Shown piece by piece: positions 1 through 9,992 of a stretch of DNA of 35,374 bases. The DNA is from Patescibacteria group bacterium UBA6489 (GTDB taxonomy: Bacteria > Patescibacteriota > Gracilibacteria > BD1-5 > UBA6164): contig DJMN01000051.1 in assembly GCA_002435385.1 (NCBI GenBank), forward strand, positions 1 to 35,374. Direction: 5' to 3'. Position 1 is the stretch's first letter, and every line of letters starts with the position of its first letter. The translations under genes and the position numbers were made by a program. The notes beneath the pieces were generated by a model that saw nothing but the letters and a program-made list of their open reading frames with translations, searched no databases and was not told the DNA's origin.

Positions 1-2
1 AA

Positions 3-722
3 AATTATAAGGAGATATTAGCTTGATTAAGTGAAAGAGAAGTTCATTATTATAAACAATACATAGAAACAACAGTAACTTTGGAGGCTCTTACTTTGGG
101 AGTAGGTAAATTGAAGAGTGTAAAAAATGCGAATTGAATTGTTTCTAAGTCTGAGAGTTATTTGAGGTTGATAAAGTTATTGAAGAAGTTTAGGTTAACG
201 AAAATAGGAGAGATATTAACAAGTGCATTGGCAAAATTACAACATAGCAGAGTACTAAAATTATTATTATGAAAATCAGATGATGTATTTGAGAAATTAC
301 ATGATTCGTTGGATTGATTGGATGATGTGGGGTTAAATAAATTGTTTGAGAGTTGTAGTAAGGTTGATGATGATAGTATTAAAGCATTGATAGATTTTAA
401 TAAATTGGCGAAGATAAAGGATATAAAGCGGAGTACTGTGGATAAGCCAGATGTTACTAAAATTAAGAACATTTCTCTAATAAATGCTGTTGAGGATAAT
501 TATAGACCACCTGCAAAAATATGAAATAAAAGTACTGCTGATGCTATTAGATATACAAAAGCCACTTGAGAATTAGTTTGAGATACTGACCATATAAAAA
601 AGTGAACAAATTCAATTCGTAGACTAGAAAATTTATTAGAAACTTGAGACCTAGATTGACATGAAAAACAAGTTGCAACTAGTATTATTAGAGATATCAA
701 GGAGGCTATGAAAGGAAATTAA
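3..722 (+). CDS. C-terminal part of a probable polymorphic toxin (5' end outside window)
   Basis: The frame is open from the window edge to TAA with UGA read as Gly, giving about 239 residues; the start lies upstream. Most of it is helical and leucine/lysine-rich without membrane segments. The last ~70 residues (from about 516) start with a Pro-rich YRPPAKIG junction and continue into NKSTADAIRYTKATGELVG and a helical tail. I recall similar tails at the very C-terminus of polymorphic or contact-dependent toxins, but cannot name the family. Two paralogous small cytosolic proteins follow 46 bases downstream, which is the usual toxin-then-immunity order. The toxin role is inference; it could instead be the end of a large structural or phage-like protein. 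Confidence 0.5.
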
Positions 723-768
723 GTCAAAAATACAGAAGTTTGAAATTAAATATTAATAAAATAATTAT

Positions 769-1626
769 ATGGAGAATAAAATATTAGTTAGAAACATAAA
801 AGGTTTTAAGGAGTATTTTTTTAAAGAGTGACACAATGAAGAAGATTTTAGATTAAATTATTTGGTATTTTGGGAGTTAAGTTTATATATAAAAAGAAAA
901 TTTTTAAACAAAAATTATGATGTATTATGAGACAATAAAGAGTTAGATAATATTATAAGTATAATTTTTGAAATATATAAAAAAGGGAATGAAGATGTAA
1001 AGGGGGATATTATATATTGATTTCTAGATGGACTATTTATACCAAATGATAATAAGTTTAATAAACTAAAAAAAATAATTAAGTATAAAGAGTTACAAAA
1101 AGAACTTGATAAAACATATGAGTCTTGGAATAAAAATGCTAAATATAGATGAAATCCTAATAAAAAAGTAATAGAAGATGAAATAGAGAGAGCATATATA
1201 ACTTTGAAAAAATTAAAAGAAATAGAAGAAAAAAAATTAGAGAATATTTGAAGAGAGGAAAGAGGTAGTAGTAATGTTTTATTAAATGAGGTAGTAAAAC
1301 TTTTGAATTATGATTTATCTTTTGGAAAATTTTTAGAAGATAAAGGCTGGGATGATGAAAATTGGATTCCATATGCTGTTTTTGGTCATATAAATAGGTA
1401 TATTAAAGATTGCTATGAGAAGAAAGAATATGATAAAATACAACATATTTTTAAATATTTAGATAATATGGCTTTATCAGAAAATAAAGAAATTAAGGAT
1501 TTATTATTAGCTTGAAATTTAGAAAATTTAGATAATTTCAAAGATATTCTTCCTGATTTAGTATCTATGATGCCAAAGAACTTAAAAGAAGTTTTTCTGA
1601 GAGTTTTTTCTGATTATTTAAAATAA
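769..1626 (+). CDS. Putative immunity protein, paralogue 1
   Basis: 285 residues, acidic/lysine-rich, no signal peptide or membrane helix, so cytosolic. The C-terminal third (from about residue 165) holds LLNEVVKLLNYDLSF, then FGHINRYIKDCYEKKEYDK and a run of helices ending in LENLDN. This resembles the all-helical DUF7674-type domain often found beside toxins; that link is from memory and moderate. It is clearly homologous along its length to the next gene (1632-2456). It follows the toxin-like gene with a 46-base gap and precedes its paralogue by 5 bases, so the three are probably one transcript. The start at 769 is the first ATG after the upstream stop; there is no Shine-Dalgarno sequence, as throughout the window. 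Confidence 0.7.
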
Positions 1627-1631
1627 AAAAA

Positions 1632-2456
1632 ATGGAATTTAGTGATATAACAAAAGACTTGTTGGATAAAGTAGGTTGATTTAGAGAATATTTTAATGAA
1701 AGGTGACATAAAGAGTCTTCTCTACTGATAATAAATTATTTAGGTATGTATATTAAAAGAAAGGTTTTGGATGAAAATTATGACATATTATGAGATAATG
1801 ATGAGTTAAATAATATTATGAAAATAGTTTCTGAGGCATACAATAAGGGAAATGATTATATAAAAAGTAGTGTTACGAGTAGACTTCTAAATCAGTTATT
1901 TACCTTTGATAGAGAGAAATTTAATAAACTTAGAAAGATCGTTAAATATAAAGAGTTACAAGAAATTCTTGATATAAAATATGAGTCTTGGAATGTAAAT
2001 ATTAAAGCTAATAAAGAACAACCATATATAACCTTAGAGAAGTTAAAACAGATAGAAAAAGAGGAAATGGAAAAAATAAATGATAATAATCTTGGAAGTG
2101 GAGAGCTTTTATTAAATGAAGTAGTAAAGCTTCTGAATTATGATTTATCCTTTAGAGAGTTTATGGAAAAAGGAAAACATACTGATGTATACTGGCTTCC
2201 TTATTTTACATTTGGTTATATAAACCGGTATATTAAAGATTGCTATGAAAAAAAAGAATATGATAAGATAAACTACATTTTAGAATATTTAGACAAAGTA
2301 GCTCTTAGTGAAGATGAAGAGGTTTCAACATTATTAGTACTTTGATTCTTAGAAAATTTAGATAATCAAAAGGATCTCCTTCCTGATTTAGTACCTATGA
2401 TGCCAAAAAATTTAAAAAAGTTATTTTTGGATTCTTTCTCTTATTATTTAGACTAG
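1632..2456 (+). CDS. Putative immunity protein, paralogue 2
   Basis: 274 residues, cytosolic, a tandem duplicate of the preceding gene. Both share a stretch ending YKELQ, then YESWN, LLNEVVKLLNYDLSF, NRYIKDCYEKKEYDK and a closing PDLV.MMPKNLK. The N-terminal third (IKRKVLDENYDILG against IKRKFLNKNYDVLG) is also alignable, so the whole gene was duplicated and then diverged. Tandem divergent immunity copies are a known outcome of selection to neutralise toxin variants, which fits the toxin-like gene upstream. No catalytic residues are recognisable. It ends with TAG; the next gene starts 75 bases on with a different base composition, so this is probably the end of the module. Confidence 0.7.
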
Positions 2457-2531
2457 AAAGAAAATTTTCATAAAATTGAAAAAAGTATATTTATAGAATC
2501 TATGAAAAAACTTACTTGATAACAAAAAACT

Positions 2532-3380
2532 ATGAAAAAAACACTACTCCTACTTCCATTACTCCTAATCCCCACAACCTTCGCAACCTTCTCAGATGTC
2601 CCAACCACACACCCATATCTAGAAGCCATAAACTACGCACAAGAAAACAACATAGTTAATGGATATAAAGATGAAACTTTCCAATCAGAGAATAAAATTA
2701 CTAGAGAAGAATTTACAAAAATAATTATAAAACCATTATTTTTTGATTATCAAATATATTGAGAAAGTTGTTTTTCAGATGTAAACTGATGAGATTTTGA
2801 AAATTATATCTGTACAGCAAAAAGAGAAGGAATAATTTGATGATATAAGGATGGAACTTTTAAACCGAAAGACAATATCTCTTTTTTAGAAGCAGCAAAA
2901 ATAATAATTTTAGCCTTAGAAAAACAAGAAGAAATATGAAGTGAAGAGTGATTAGATAAATATTGAAAATACTTAGGTAATCAAGATGCAATTCCTACAT
3001 CAGTAGTTAATAATGAACAACAAATTAATAGATGAGAAATGGTGGAAATAATTTGGAGGCTAAAAGATATAATTGAAGAGAAAAACTTCTATAAAGAGCT
3101 CTTAAAAGAAATAGACTTTGTATTTGATAGTGGTAATAGATACTTAAAAAGGAATAATAAAGTTTATCATCTTTGAGATGAAATGTTAGAGGCTGACTAT
3201 GATACATTTGAAATTATAGATTCCGATTATGCAAAAGATAAAAACAGTGTTTATTTTAGAGGAGAGATAATTGAGTGATTTGATGTAGAAACATTTGAAT
3301 TTATAAGTAGAAATTATGTGAAGGATAAGAACCATTGTTATTGGAAAAGTAACATAGTATCAATGTCAGAATGTGAATAA
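2532..3380 (+). CDS. Exported SLH-domain protein with DKNYYFC-type repeats
   Basis: 282 residues. A signal peptide (KK, hydrophobic core LLLLPLLLIPTTFA, cleavage near residue 19) leads into two S-layer homology repeats: FSDVPTTHPYLEAINYA with GYKDETFQSENKITREEF (about 20-70), and CFSDV..GDFENYICTAKREGIIGGYKDGTFKPKD (about 78-125). SLH domains bind cell-wall polymer, so the protein is probably held at the surface. The C-terminal ~90 residues carry two DKN repeats (YAKDKNSVYFRGEIIEG and YVKDKNHCYWKS), the same motif as in the large proteins at 9993 and 13821. The first ~40 codons are unusually rich in C-ending codons compared with the rest. A strong terminator follows within 10 bases. Confidence 0.8.
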
Positions 3381-3384
3381 TAGA

Positions 3385-3426
3385 AAAAAAGAACAAAGTG
3401 AAAAAAGTTCACTTTGTTCTTTTTTG
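3385..3426 (+). terminator. Rho-independent terminator after the SLH gene
   Basis: Perfect stem GAACAAAGTGAA (3391-3402) with TTCACTTTGTTC (3408-3419), five-base loop, an A-run before and a T-run after (3420-3425). It lies just after the stop at 3380. Confidence 0.9.
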
Positions 3427-3459
3427 TAAGGGAATTTTTAAAAGGAGTTTTATAATTAT

Positions 3460-3600
3460 TTACTTTTAGAATCAAAAGTAACAAAAATTTTAGGGGGAGA
3501 AAATTTCAAACACCAAATTTGGGAGGCTTACGGGATGTACTCATTATCGGTTTCTCCCCCTAAGACCCCATCGTTTTTAAAAGTTTTTTCTTGTACAAGA
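3460..3600. repeat. Candidate structured RNA or small repetitive element
   Basis: An 8-bp hairpin (3460-3481) is followed by a 13-bp perfect stem, TTAGGGGGAGAAA (3490-3502) with TTTCTCCCCCTAA (3551-3563). The 48-base closed loop contains AAATTT twice and GGGAGGCTTACGGGATGTAC. The block ends in the 12-base palindrome TCTTGTACAAGA. It matches no riboswitch, SRP RNA, 6S or tRNA that I know; in particular the SRP GGAAG apical motif is missing. It may be a dispersed repeat. Confidence 0.4.
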
Positions 3601-3624
3601 ATTTTATAGAAAAATGTAGAATAA

Positions 3625-3657
3625 AGCCAATGTGCAAAAAATGCACATTGGCTATTT
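3625..3657. terminator. Hairpin, possible terminator
   Basis: Perfect 12-bp stem AGCCAATGTGCA (3625-3636) with TGCACATTGGCT (3642-3653) around an AAAAA loop. The T-tract after it is poor (ATTTCTA), so it may be a terminator or the end of the structured element upstream. Confidence 0.45.
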
Positions 3658-3791
3658 CTAAGAATTTTGATTTGTTTTTGAAGGAGTGTGGGATGGTGTA
3701 TGGGAAGATGTAGGTTTTTGTATTGTCTTTTAGGTAAATGTGGAAAAGATTATTTGATTGTGTATTTGTTTTTTAGATAATTTTCAATAGA

Positions 3792-3820
3792 ATCTGAAGT
3801 AAGTTTAATTTACTTCAGAT
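3792..3820. promoter_or_regulatory. Inverted repeat immediately upstream of the defence-like operon
   Basis: ATCTGAAGTAA (3792-3802) and TTACTTCAGAT (3810-3820) form a perfect 11-bp inverted repeat with a 7-base spacer, ending 6 bases before the ATG at 3827. There is no T-run after it, so an operator or a translational control hairpin is likelier than a terminator. It would block initiation if folded in mRNA. Confidence 0.5.
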
Positions 3821-3826
3821 AATGTT

Positions 3827-6283
3827 ATGAAAAAAAGTTTTGATATGTCTGCAAGAACAGCAATGCAAATATGAAGAGGTAATTTTTCATCTGCTGAGTG
3901 AGCAATTATAGAACTTGTTAAAAATAGTTATGACGCAGATTCCCATCTTAGTTATATTTATTTTTTTGTACCTTTGGGGGGAAATATTTTTGATGAGTTA
4001 TCTGAAATAGAATTTTGAAAAGCTTTTGAAGAGGCTAAAATATGCAATATAAATTTATCAGAATACTATAAAAAAGCAGATTGAGTTTATTTTTTAGATG
4101 AAAATAATAGAATTTTATTAGAGAATAAGGTAAAAGAATTATCATATATCTATATTCTAGATAATTGAGATTGAATGACAGAAGAGATTATCATCAAACA
4201 CTGGATGATAATTGCTACAGATAACAAGAAGAAAGCAATGACTTCATCTAGATTATGAAGAATTAGAACTTGAGAAAAATGAATATGAAGATTTGCATTA
4301 GATAGATTATGATCATTATGAGAAATGATTACTTGTAATTTTGAATTAATTGATAAAACTACATTGTGGTCAGTAGATTGGTCAGAATTTGAAAAAGAAG
4401 GTAGATTATTATCAGAAATAGAAGCAAATATAACTACTTCTGAAAAACCATTTGATGAAAATGTAAAAAATATATTTACTGAAGTTACTAGCAAAATAAA
4501 GTCTTATGATTTTTGAAGTTGAACTTTGTTAAAAATTTCAAACTTGAGAGATTTATGGAATTATGAAAAATTCTCAAATTTAGAAAATTCCTTAGATAAC
4601 CTTATTCCTCCTTCATGAATAGAAAAGTTTGATATTATTATAAATTGAAATTTATTTGATGAAATAACTTTGAATAAACTATCTCATGATAACTTTGACT
4701 ACAAACTTATTTGTAAATTTACTTGAGAAAAATTCAATTTTTCAATTTCAAGAAATGAATTTGATATATCTAAAATAAATTTTAAATTTTTAAAGGACAA
4801 GATTCCTTATAATGAAGATAATTTTAGTGAATATGAATTCTCTGAAAATATTTGAGTATTTCTTCCAAATAAAGATGTAAATGAAGTAAAAAAAATTGGA
4901 CCTTTTGACTTTGAAATATATTTTTCAAAAAAACAATTACCTTGAAAGAAAGATATAGATAAGTTTTTTTACAGAAGTTTTCTTTCTAGTGATAGAAAAA
5001 AGTGGTTAAAAAGGTTTTCTTGAATAAAGATATTTAGAGATAATTTTAGGGTTAGACCATATTGAGAAATATGAACTTCTTGGGACTGGTTGTGATTATG
5101 AGATAGAGCTGTAAAAGATCCATCAGCACCGAGTAGAGCTAAAAAGTGGAGAGTAAATCCTGATAATATTTCATGACAATTAAAAATATCAAGAAAAATA
5201 AATCTAGAATTATTAGATAAATCTAATAGAGAATGAATAATTGAGAATAAATATTATTTTTTATTAGTAGATCTATTATTATCAATTATAAAGAAATTTG
5301 AAGATGATAGGAGTACTTTATTAAGTTTGTTTTCAACAAAGTATACGAAAGAAAATCCTATTGAAGATGCTATAAAAAAAACAGAATATAATATAAAAAA
5401 GAGAGAGGAAGAACAAAAGACAGAAGAAGAGAAAAAGAAAGAAAGAAAAAATTGGAGTAAAGAAAAATATGAAGAAGAATATCAAAAAAAAGAAGAAGAA
5501 GCTAAAAAGGCTCAAGATTCTTATGAATATGAGAAGGAAGAAAAAGAAAAAGAGATTGATGAAAAAAAATTGCTAAATACTCTTGCTACAAAATGAGTTG
5601 TTTTTAATTCTCTACAACATGAAATAAAGGAAAATAAAAATGAGGTTAATAGTTGGCTAGCTTTTTTGAATAAATTTATTACAAATAATTTAGATGAATC
5701 AAGTTATGAATTAGAAAAAGATTTTAAAAATCCTTTTACCATTACAAATGTGATAAAAAAACATTTTTGAAGATTATCAGATTGGGTTGAAATTTCTTTA
5801 ACATCAACAAGAAAAGATAGAAGATTTAGAAAAAATATAATATTAAGTGAATATTTTGAAAAATTTTCATCTAATTGGTTAGTCTTTTTTGAGAAAAGAG
5901 GAATAAATTTTTCATTTACACCAAAAGATAGTAATATTTTTTTAAAAAGTTATGAGTTAGATTTAGATACAATATTTCAAAATCTAATAATAAATTCTTG
6001 AGAAGCTTTTGATAAAAAACATACTTGAGAGAGAAAAATAAATATTGATTTTTATGAAGAAGAGTGAAACCTTTTTATTTTATATAAAGATAACTGACCT
6101 TGAATAGATAAAGAAAGAGTGAAAAATATATATGATATTTTTGAACCAGATTTTACAACTAAGAAAGATGGTACATGACTCTGAATGTGGCTTCTAAAAA
6201 TAACCATGGAATCATTTGAATATAGTAGCTTTAGATTATTAGAGTGAAAATGATTTTGAATAAAATTACAGTTTAAAAAATAA
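3827..6283 (+). CDS. Dual GHKL ATPase: MORC/Hsp90-like N-terminus fused to a histidine-kinase-like C-terminus
   Basis: 818 residues. N-terminal ATPase: N-box IIELVKNSYDAD (27-38), Mg/adenine box ILDNGDGM (Asp112), lid TGEKGIGRFALDRLG (from 148). A transducer-like region (about 390-470) has IFRDNFRVRPYGEIG and NREGIIEN, typical of MutL/MORC/Hsp90-type ATPases. A long charged coiled coil (about 515-580) leads to a second GHKL unit: possible phospho-acceptor H598 in LQHEIKE, N-box NLIINSGEAF (N723), DNGPGID (Asp755), FEPDFTTK, and GTGLGMWLLK. So it pairs a MORC-like chaperone ATPase with a HisKA/HATPase module. It is first in an operon with receiver, HNH and methyltransferase genes. GHKL ATPases of this sort are known from restriction-modification operons and may couple DNA sensing or remodelling to cleavage. 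Many of the conserved glycines are TGA codons. Confidence 0.9.
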
Positions 6284-6286
6284 TAT

Positions 6287-6901
6287 ATGTATAGAATATG
6301 TCTTATTGATGAAGAAAAAGGTTTTCAATCAACTTTAGAATGATATCTTAATGTTATATGAGAAGATAATTGAGATGAAATAGAATTAGTATATATTGAT
6401 CCATCAAAATTAGATATTAGTAGTTTAATGGAAGCTATTTTAGATAACGAGACTGATTTGATATTGATTGATTATAAATTAGCAATGTCATATGACTGAG
6501 AAGATATCATATCTCAATTGAATTTTAAAAATCCATTTTTGCCTAAAGCAATTCTTACTAGTAATCCAGAAGAATTTTCAAGTAAATATATAGATTTTAG
6601 AGCATTAGATAAAAAGTTTGTAAATATTGATATGTGAGCTGAATTTTATAATTTGATAAAAAAATCTATTTTTGATTATCATGAAAGAAAATACAAACTT
6701 CAAAGGGAATTTGATAACCTGTATGAAAAAGTTTCTTCTAATAAAGCTACAAATAAGCAAATAAACAGATTTATGGAGATAGATGAAGAATTAACCAAAA
6801 CTTATGGTCTTGATTCAAGAGTAAATAAATGAATTCTTGATAAAACATATTTATGAGAGTTACAAGAAATTTTAGATTTAGCTAAAAAAATAATAAAATA
6901 A
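6287..6901 (+). CDS. Receiver (response-regulator) domain protein without a DNA-binding domain
   Basis: 204 residues. Residues 1-125 read as a CheY-like fold: acidic pocket DEE at 8-10, phospho-acceptor Asp62 in LILIDYKL, the conserved hydroxyl position in AILTSN, and a late Lys in LDKKF. The remaining ~75 residues are helical and charged with no helix-turn-helix, so it probably works by protein contact rather than as a transcription factor. It lies 3 bases after the kinase-like gene in the same frame and 5 bases before the HNH gene. The expected partner is H598 of the upstream protein. That it conveys a phospho-signal to the nuclease or methyltransferase is inference. Confidence 0.85.
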
Positions 6902-6906
6902 TAATT

Positions 6907-7446
6907 ATGGATTTTAGAAAGTATAAGCCAAGTAGGACTAAAACACCTTCTTCTCAAGCTAAACATAGATGATTTTTAGATGAATTAAGAACAGATTTTA
7001 ATCAAAGATGTTGATATTGTGATTTACATGATTCACAAATGTGATGAAAGGAACAGTTTGAAGTAGATCACTTTATCCCTCAATCTGAAGATGAAACTAA
7101 AAAATTAGATTACTCTAATCTAGTTTATAGTTGTAGACTTTGTAATAGATTCAAATCTAGTAAATATTCTGTTTCAGAACCATGTTTTATAGATCCAGAA
7201 GATAATCGATATTGAGAATTATTTTCTTATGATGAAGATTTAAAGTTTTTATATGATAAAAATGATAAAAATTCAAAATATATTTTTAAAGAACTAAAGT
7301 TTTATCTTTGATTAAGGCAAAAGTTGAACATTTTAAATGAATTCAATTACATAGAAGCTGAATTATGTAAAATAAAGGATACGAATCCTGATATATTGAA
7401 ATTATATCAGAAAATATCACAATTTAGACAAAAATTAAATAGTTAA
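6907..7446 (+). CDS. HNH endonuclease
   Basis: 179 residues. Classical HNH/zinc-ribbon signature: RCGYC (C35, C38), FEVDHFIPQS (D54-H55 metal and catalytic pair), the middle N71 in SNLVYSC, and CRLCNRFKSSK (C76, C79, N80). The four cysteines are the structural zinc site seen in McrA-like nucleases. The C-terminal half is helical and unassigned; it may bind DNA or the partner proteins. It stops 1 base before the methyltransferase start. As the only recognisable nuclease in the operon, it is the likely effector that cuts unmodified or foreign DNA. Retron or intron HNH proteins look similar, but no reverse transcriptase is present. Confidence 0.92.
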
Positions 7447-7447
7447 A

Positions 7448-9034
7448 ATGAATACTAAAAAAATTACTTGATCTTATTATACTCCTTCTTGGCTTTCTGA
7501 TTTTATAGTAGAATATATTCAAGACAATATGAAAGTTACTAATAATATGAATGTTTTAGAACCAAGCTGTTGAGATGGAGTATTCGTAAAAAGTATAAAT
7601 AAATATAATATATCTAAGAAAATTAATAAACTTACTTTATCAGATATAAATGAAGATGCTTTAAATAAAGCTTCTTCTTTTTCCTGAAGCTATAAAATTG
7701 AAAAATATGTCTGAGATTTTCTTCAACTAGAGCTAAAAAAAGAGTATCATCTTATTATATGAAATCCTCCATATATACATAAGAAATATTTATCAGAAGA
7801 ACAAAAGGAAGCCTGTTTAAATTGGTATAAAAAAGCTTGAATTATTAATAAAAGAGTCTTAAATATATGGCCTGCATTTATTTATAAATCAGAAACATTA
7901 TTAAAAGATAATTGAGTTTTAGTTTTTGTTATTCCAGAAGAACTAGTAAGAGTAAATTATGCAAATGACACATTAAACTTTCTTAAAAATAAATTTGATA
8001 GATTAGAATTATTTTCATTGAATAAAGTTATTTTTTGAGATGCATGACAAAATACTATAGTTTTATTTGCTTACAAAAAACATAAAAACAAATGAATATT
8101 TTCATGACAAATACTTATTGACTGAGAAAAAAAAAGTAATTTCAAATATAAAGACTATAATCTGAATCCCCAAAATTTTCACTTATTACCACAAAAAGAA
8201 CTTTGAACAGAATTAAATTCTGATGATTTAATGTTTATAAATAATGTTTTGAAAAAATTTAAAAAAATTTGAGATGAATCTAAATCTCAGACAGGAATAG
8301 TAACTTGAGCTAACGACTTTTTTATTATTTCTGAGAATAAAATGAAAGAATATAAACTTGAAAAATTTTGTGTTCCAATAATTAGAAAATGATATTATAC
8401 AAAAGATAAATTAAAGTTTACAAAATCAGATTTTAAAAACTTAGTTTCAGAATGAAAACCAACTTACTTATTAGAAATAAAATGAAATATTAATAATAAA
8501 AATCTACAAAAATATATAAATATATGAATAAAAGAGTGAATAAATAATAGATATAAATGCGGAACTTATAAACCAAATTGGTATAATATCCCTAGTATTT
8601 GGTGAACAAAATTAATTTTTTTCAAGAGGAGTCATATTGTCCCTAAACTTATTTATAATCCACATGGATTCAATGTCACAGATTCTGGATATAGAATAAC
8701 AATAGAAAGTAAAAAATATAAAGAGTTTCAATATTGTTTTTATAATTCTTTTACCTTGTTGATGACAGAATTATTAGGAAGAACATATGGATGAGGGGTT
8801 TTAGAAGTTACTCCTAATGAATTTAAAAAATTACCAATACCTTTTTTTGATAACATTCCAGAAGAAAGATTAAGTGTATTTTCTAAAAAGAAGTTATCAG
8901 ATATAGAAGATATATTGATAGAAAATGATGAATATCTTTTGGGTGATAGATTAAAATTATCAGAGAAAAATATAAAAATGATTCATGAAATTAGAAAAAA
9001 GCTCTTAAGTAAAAGATTAAAAAAAGAATACTAG
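7448..9034 (+). CDS. N6-adenine DNA methyltransferase (gamma-class, Type II-like)
   Basis: 528 residues. After GSYYTPSWLSDFIVEYI, motif I VLEPSCGDGVF (36-46) binds S-adenosylmethionine, and motif IV NPPY (106-109) is the catalytic site for exocyclic amine methylation. Motif order I then IV, with the target-recognition region C-terminal (roughly 230-500), is the gamma arrangement of TaqI-like enzymes. The length fits a single-chain modification enzyme with its own specificity region and lacks an N-terminal nuclease, so the HNH protein would be the cutting partner. Last gene of the operon. A solitary methyltransferase or a BREX-type enzyme is less likely given the tight coupling to a nuclease. 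Confidence 0.92.
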
Positions 9035-9060
9035 AAAAATTTATCTACTAAACCACCCCC

Positions 9061-9837
9061 ATGCAAAAAATAACCCTCCCCATCGACCCCTACGACAAAA
9101 CCACCCCAACCAACCCCAACCTAAAATGGGGATTTAAAACCCTACTCATACTAATAACCCTCATAACCCTAACCTACCTAACATTCTACACACTCACAAA
9201 AATAATCACCACAACTCTAACCCTAGAACAAGAAAAAAAATACCTAGGAACAATATTCACATACCCAGAAACAACACCCTTTGACACCACCAAACTAACC
9301 CACTCACAACAACTAACACCAAAAATCCAAAACTACAACATAAACATAATAAACTCCAACCAAGTAAACGCATTCGCCACAATCTGATGAAAAATCTACC
9401 TAACAACCCAACTACTAAAAGAACTAAAATACGAAGAAGAACTAATATTTATCCTAGGACACGAACAACAACACATAAAAAACAGAGACCCACTCCACAT
9501 GCTCTTCACAAACTACCCATTTAAAGCCACCCTAAACCTAATATGAATGGACGTAAACCTAGAAACAACAAACATCTCAGACCTAACAAACACATACATA
9601 GACAGAAAAAAAGAACTACAAGCCGACCAATGATGAATCAACCTAGTAAACCAACTCTGACTAAACCTACAATGCAGCACAAACTTCTTCAAAGAAAAAG
9701 GAAACCTATTTGATAAATATCTATGAATCACCTCAACCCACCCAAGCAATGAAACCAGAATAGAAAACATACAAAAATACACAAAAAAAGAAAACACCAC
9801 CCCAAACTGCACACCTCTAAAATACGATATAGAATAA
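9061..9837 (+). CDS. Membrane-anchored M48-family zinc metallopeptidase
   Basis: 258 residues. One membrane segment (about 24-47, TLLILITLITLTYLTFYTL) is followed by a soluble M48 domain: zinc-binding HEQQH (H134, E135, H138) and the third ligand E185 in KKELQAD. M48 enzymes (HtpX, BepA and Oma1 relatives) degrade misfolded or damaged envelope proteins; this one is the short single-anchor type. The gene is markedly rich in codons ending in C (AAC, ACC, CTC) and poor in G on the sense strand, unlike the operon before it, suggesting a different origin or history. It starts 26 bases after the methyltransferase but need not belong to that operon. Confidence 0.88.
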
Positions 9838-9856
9838 CTCCTTGTAGCCTCTCTTC

Positions 9857-9868
9857 TCCTATATAGGA
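9857..9868. repeat. 12-base palindrome in the gap before the repeat-protein cluster
   Basis: TCCTATATAGGA is a perfect palindrome 19 bases after the M48 stop. The gap 9838-9992 otherwise holds A/T-rich tracts with an imperfect GTAAAA/TTTTAC pairing. Possible operator or terminator remnant; function unknown. Confidence 0.3.
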
Positions 9869-9992
9869 AAGGAAAATTAAGAAGTAAAATTATAAAAATT
9901 TTTCTTTTTTGATTTTTTTACTTTCTCTTTAAAATGAATCAGTTTAGACTATAAAAAAACACAACACAATTAAAATTAACCACACAAACACA

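Larger units (their letters stand above)
3427..3826. other. Gene-free stretch of 400 bases with several inverted repeats
   Basis: No credible reading frame on either strand. It contains perfect inverted repeats at 3460-3467/3474-3481 (TTACTTTT/AAAAGTAA), 3490-3502/3551-3563, the palindrome TCTTGTACAAGA at 3589-3600, and stems at 3625-3636/3642-3653 and 3792-3802/3810-3820. The section 3490-3575 is much richer in G and C than its surroundings. The rest (3660-3780) is a G/T-rich, unstructured stretch in which I see nothing recognisable. Confidence 0.6.

Noticed and set aside
2502..2522. Short ATG frame before the SLH gene.
   Set aside because: Only six codons to TAA; no evidence that it is translated.
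3490..3563. Possible bacterial SRP RNA (long GGGGG/CCCCC stem, GGGATGTA).
   Set aside because: The conserved SRP apical loop and the asymmetric internal loop sequence are missing.
5333..5515. Phenylalanine-rich open frame on the minus strand.
   Set aside because: It is the complement of the Lys/Glu-rich coiled coil of the GHKL protein.
7448..9034. Methyltransferase as a BREX PglX or a Type I HsdM.
   Set aside because: Too short for PglX; no specificity subunit, HsdR or other BREX genes nearby.
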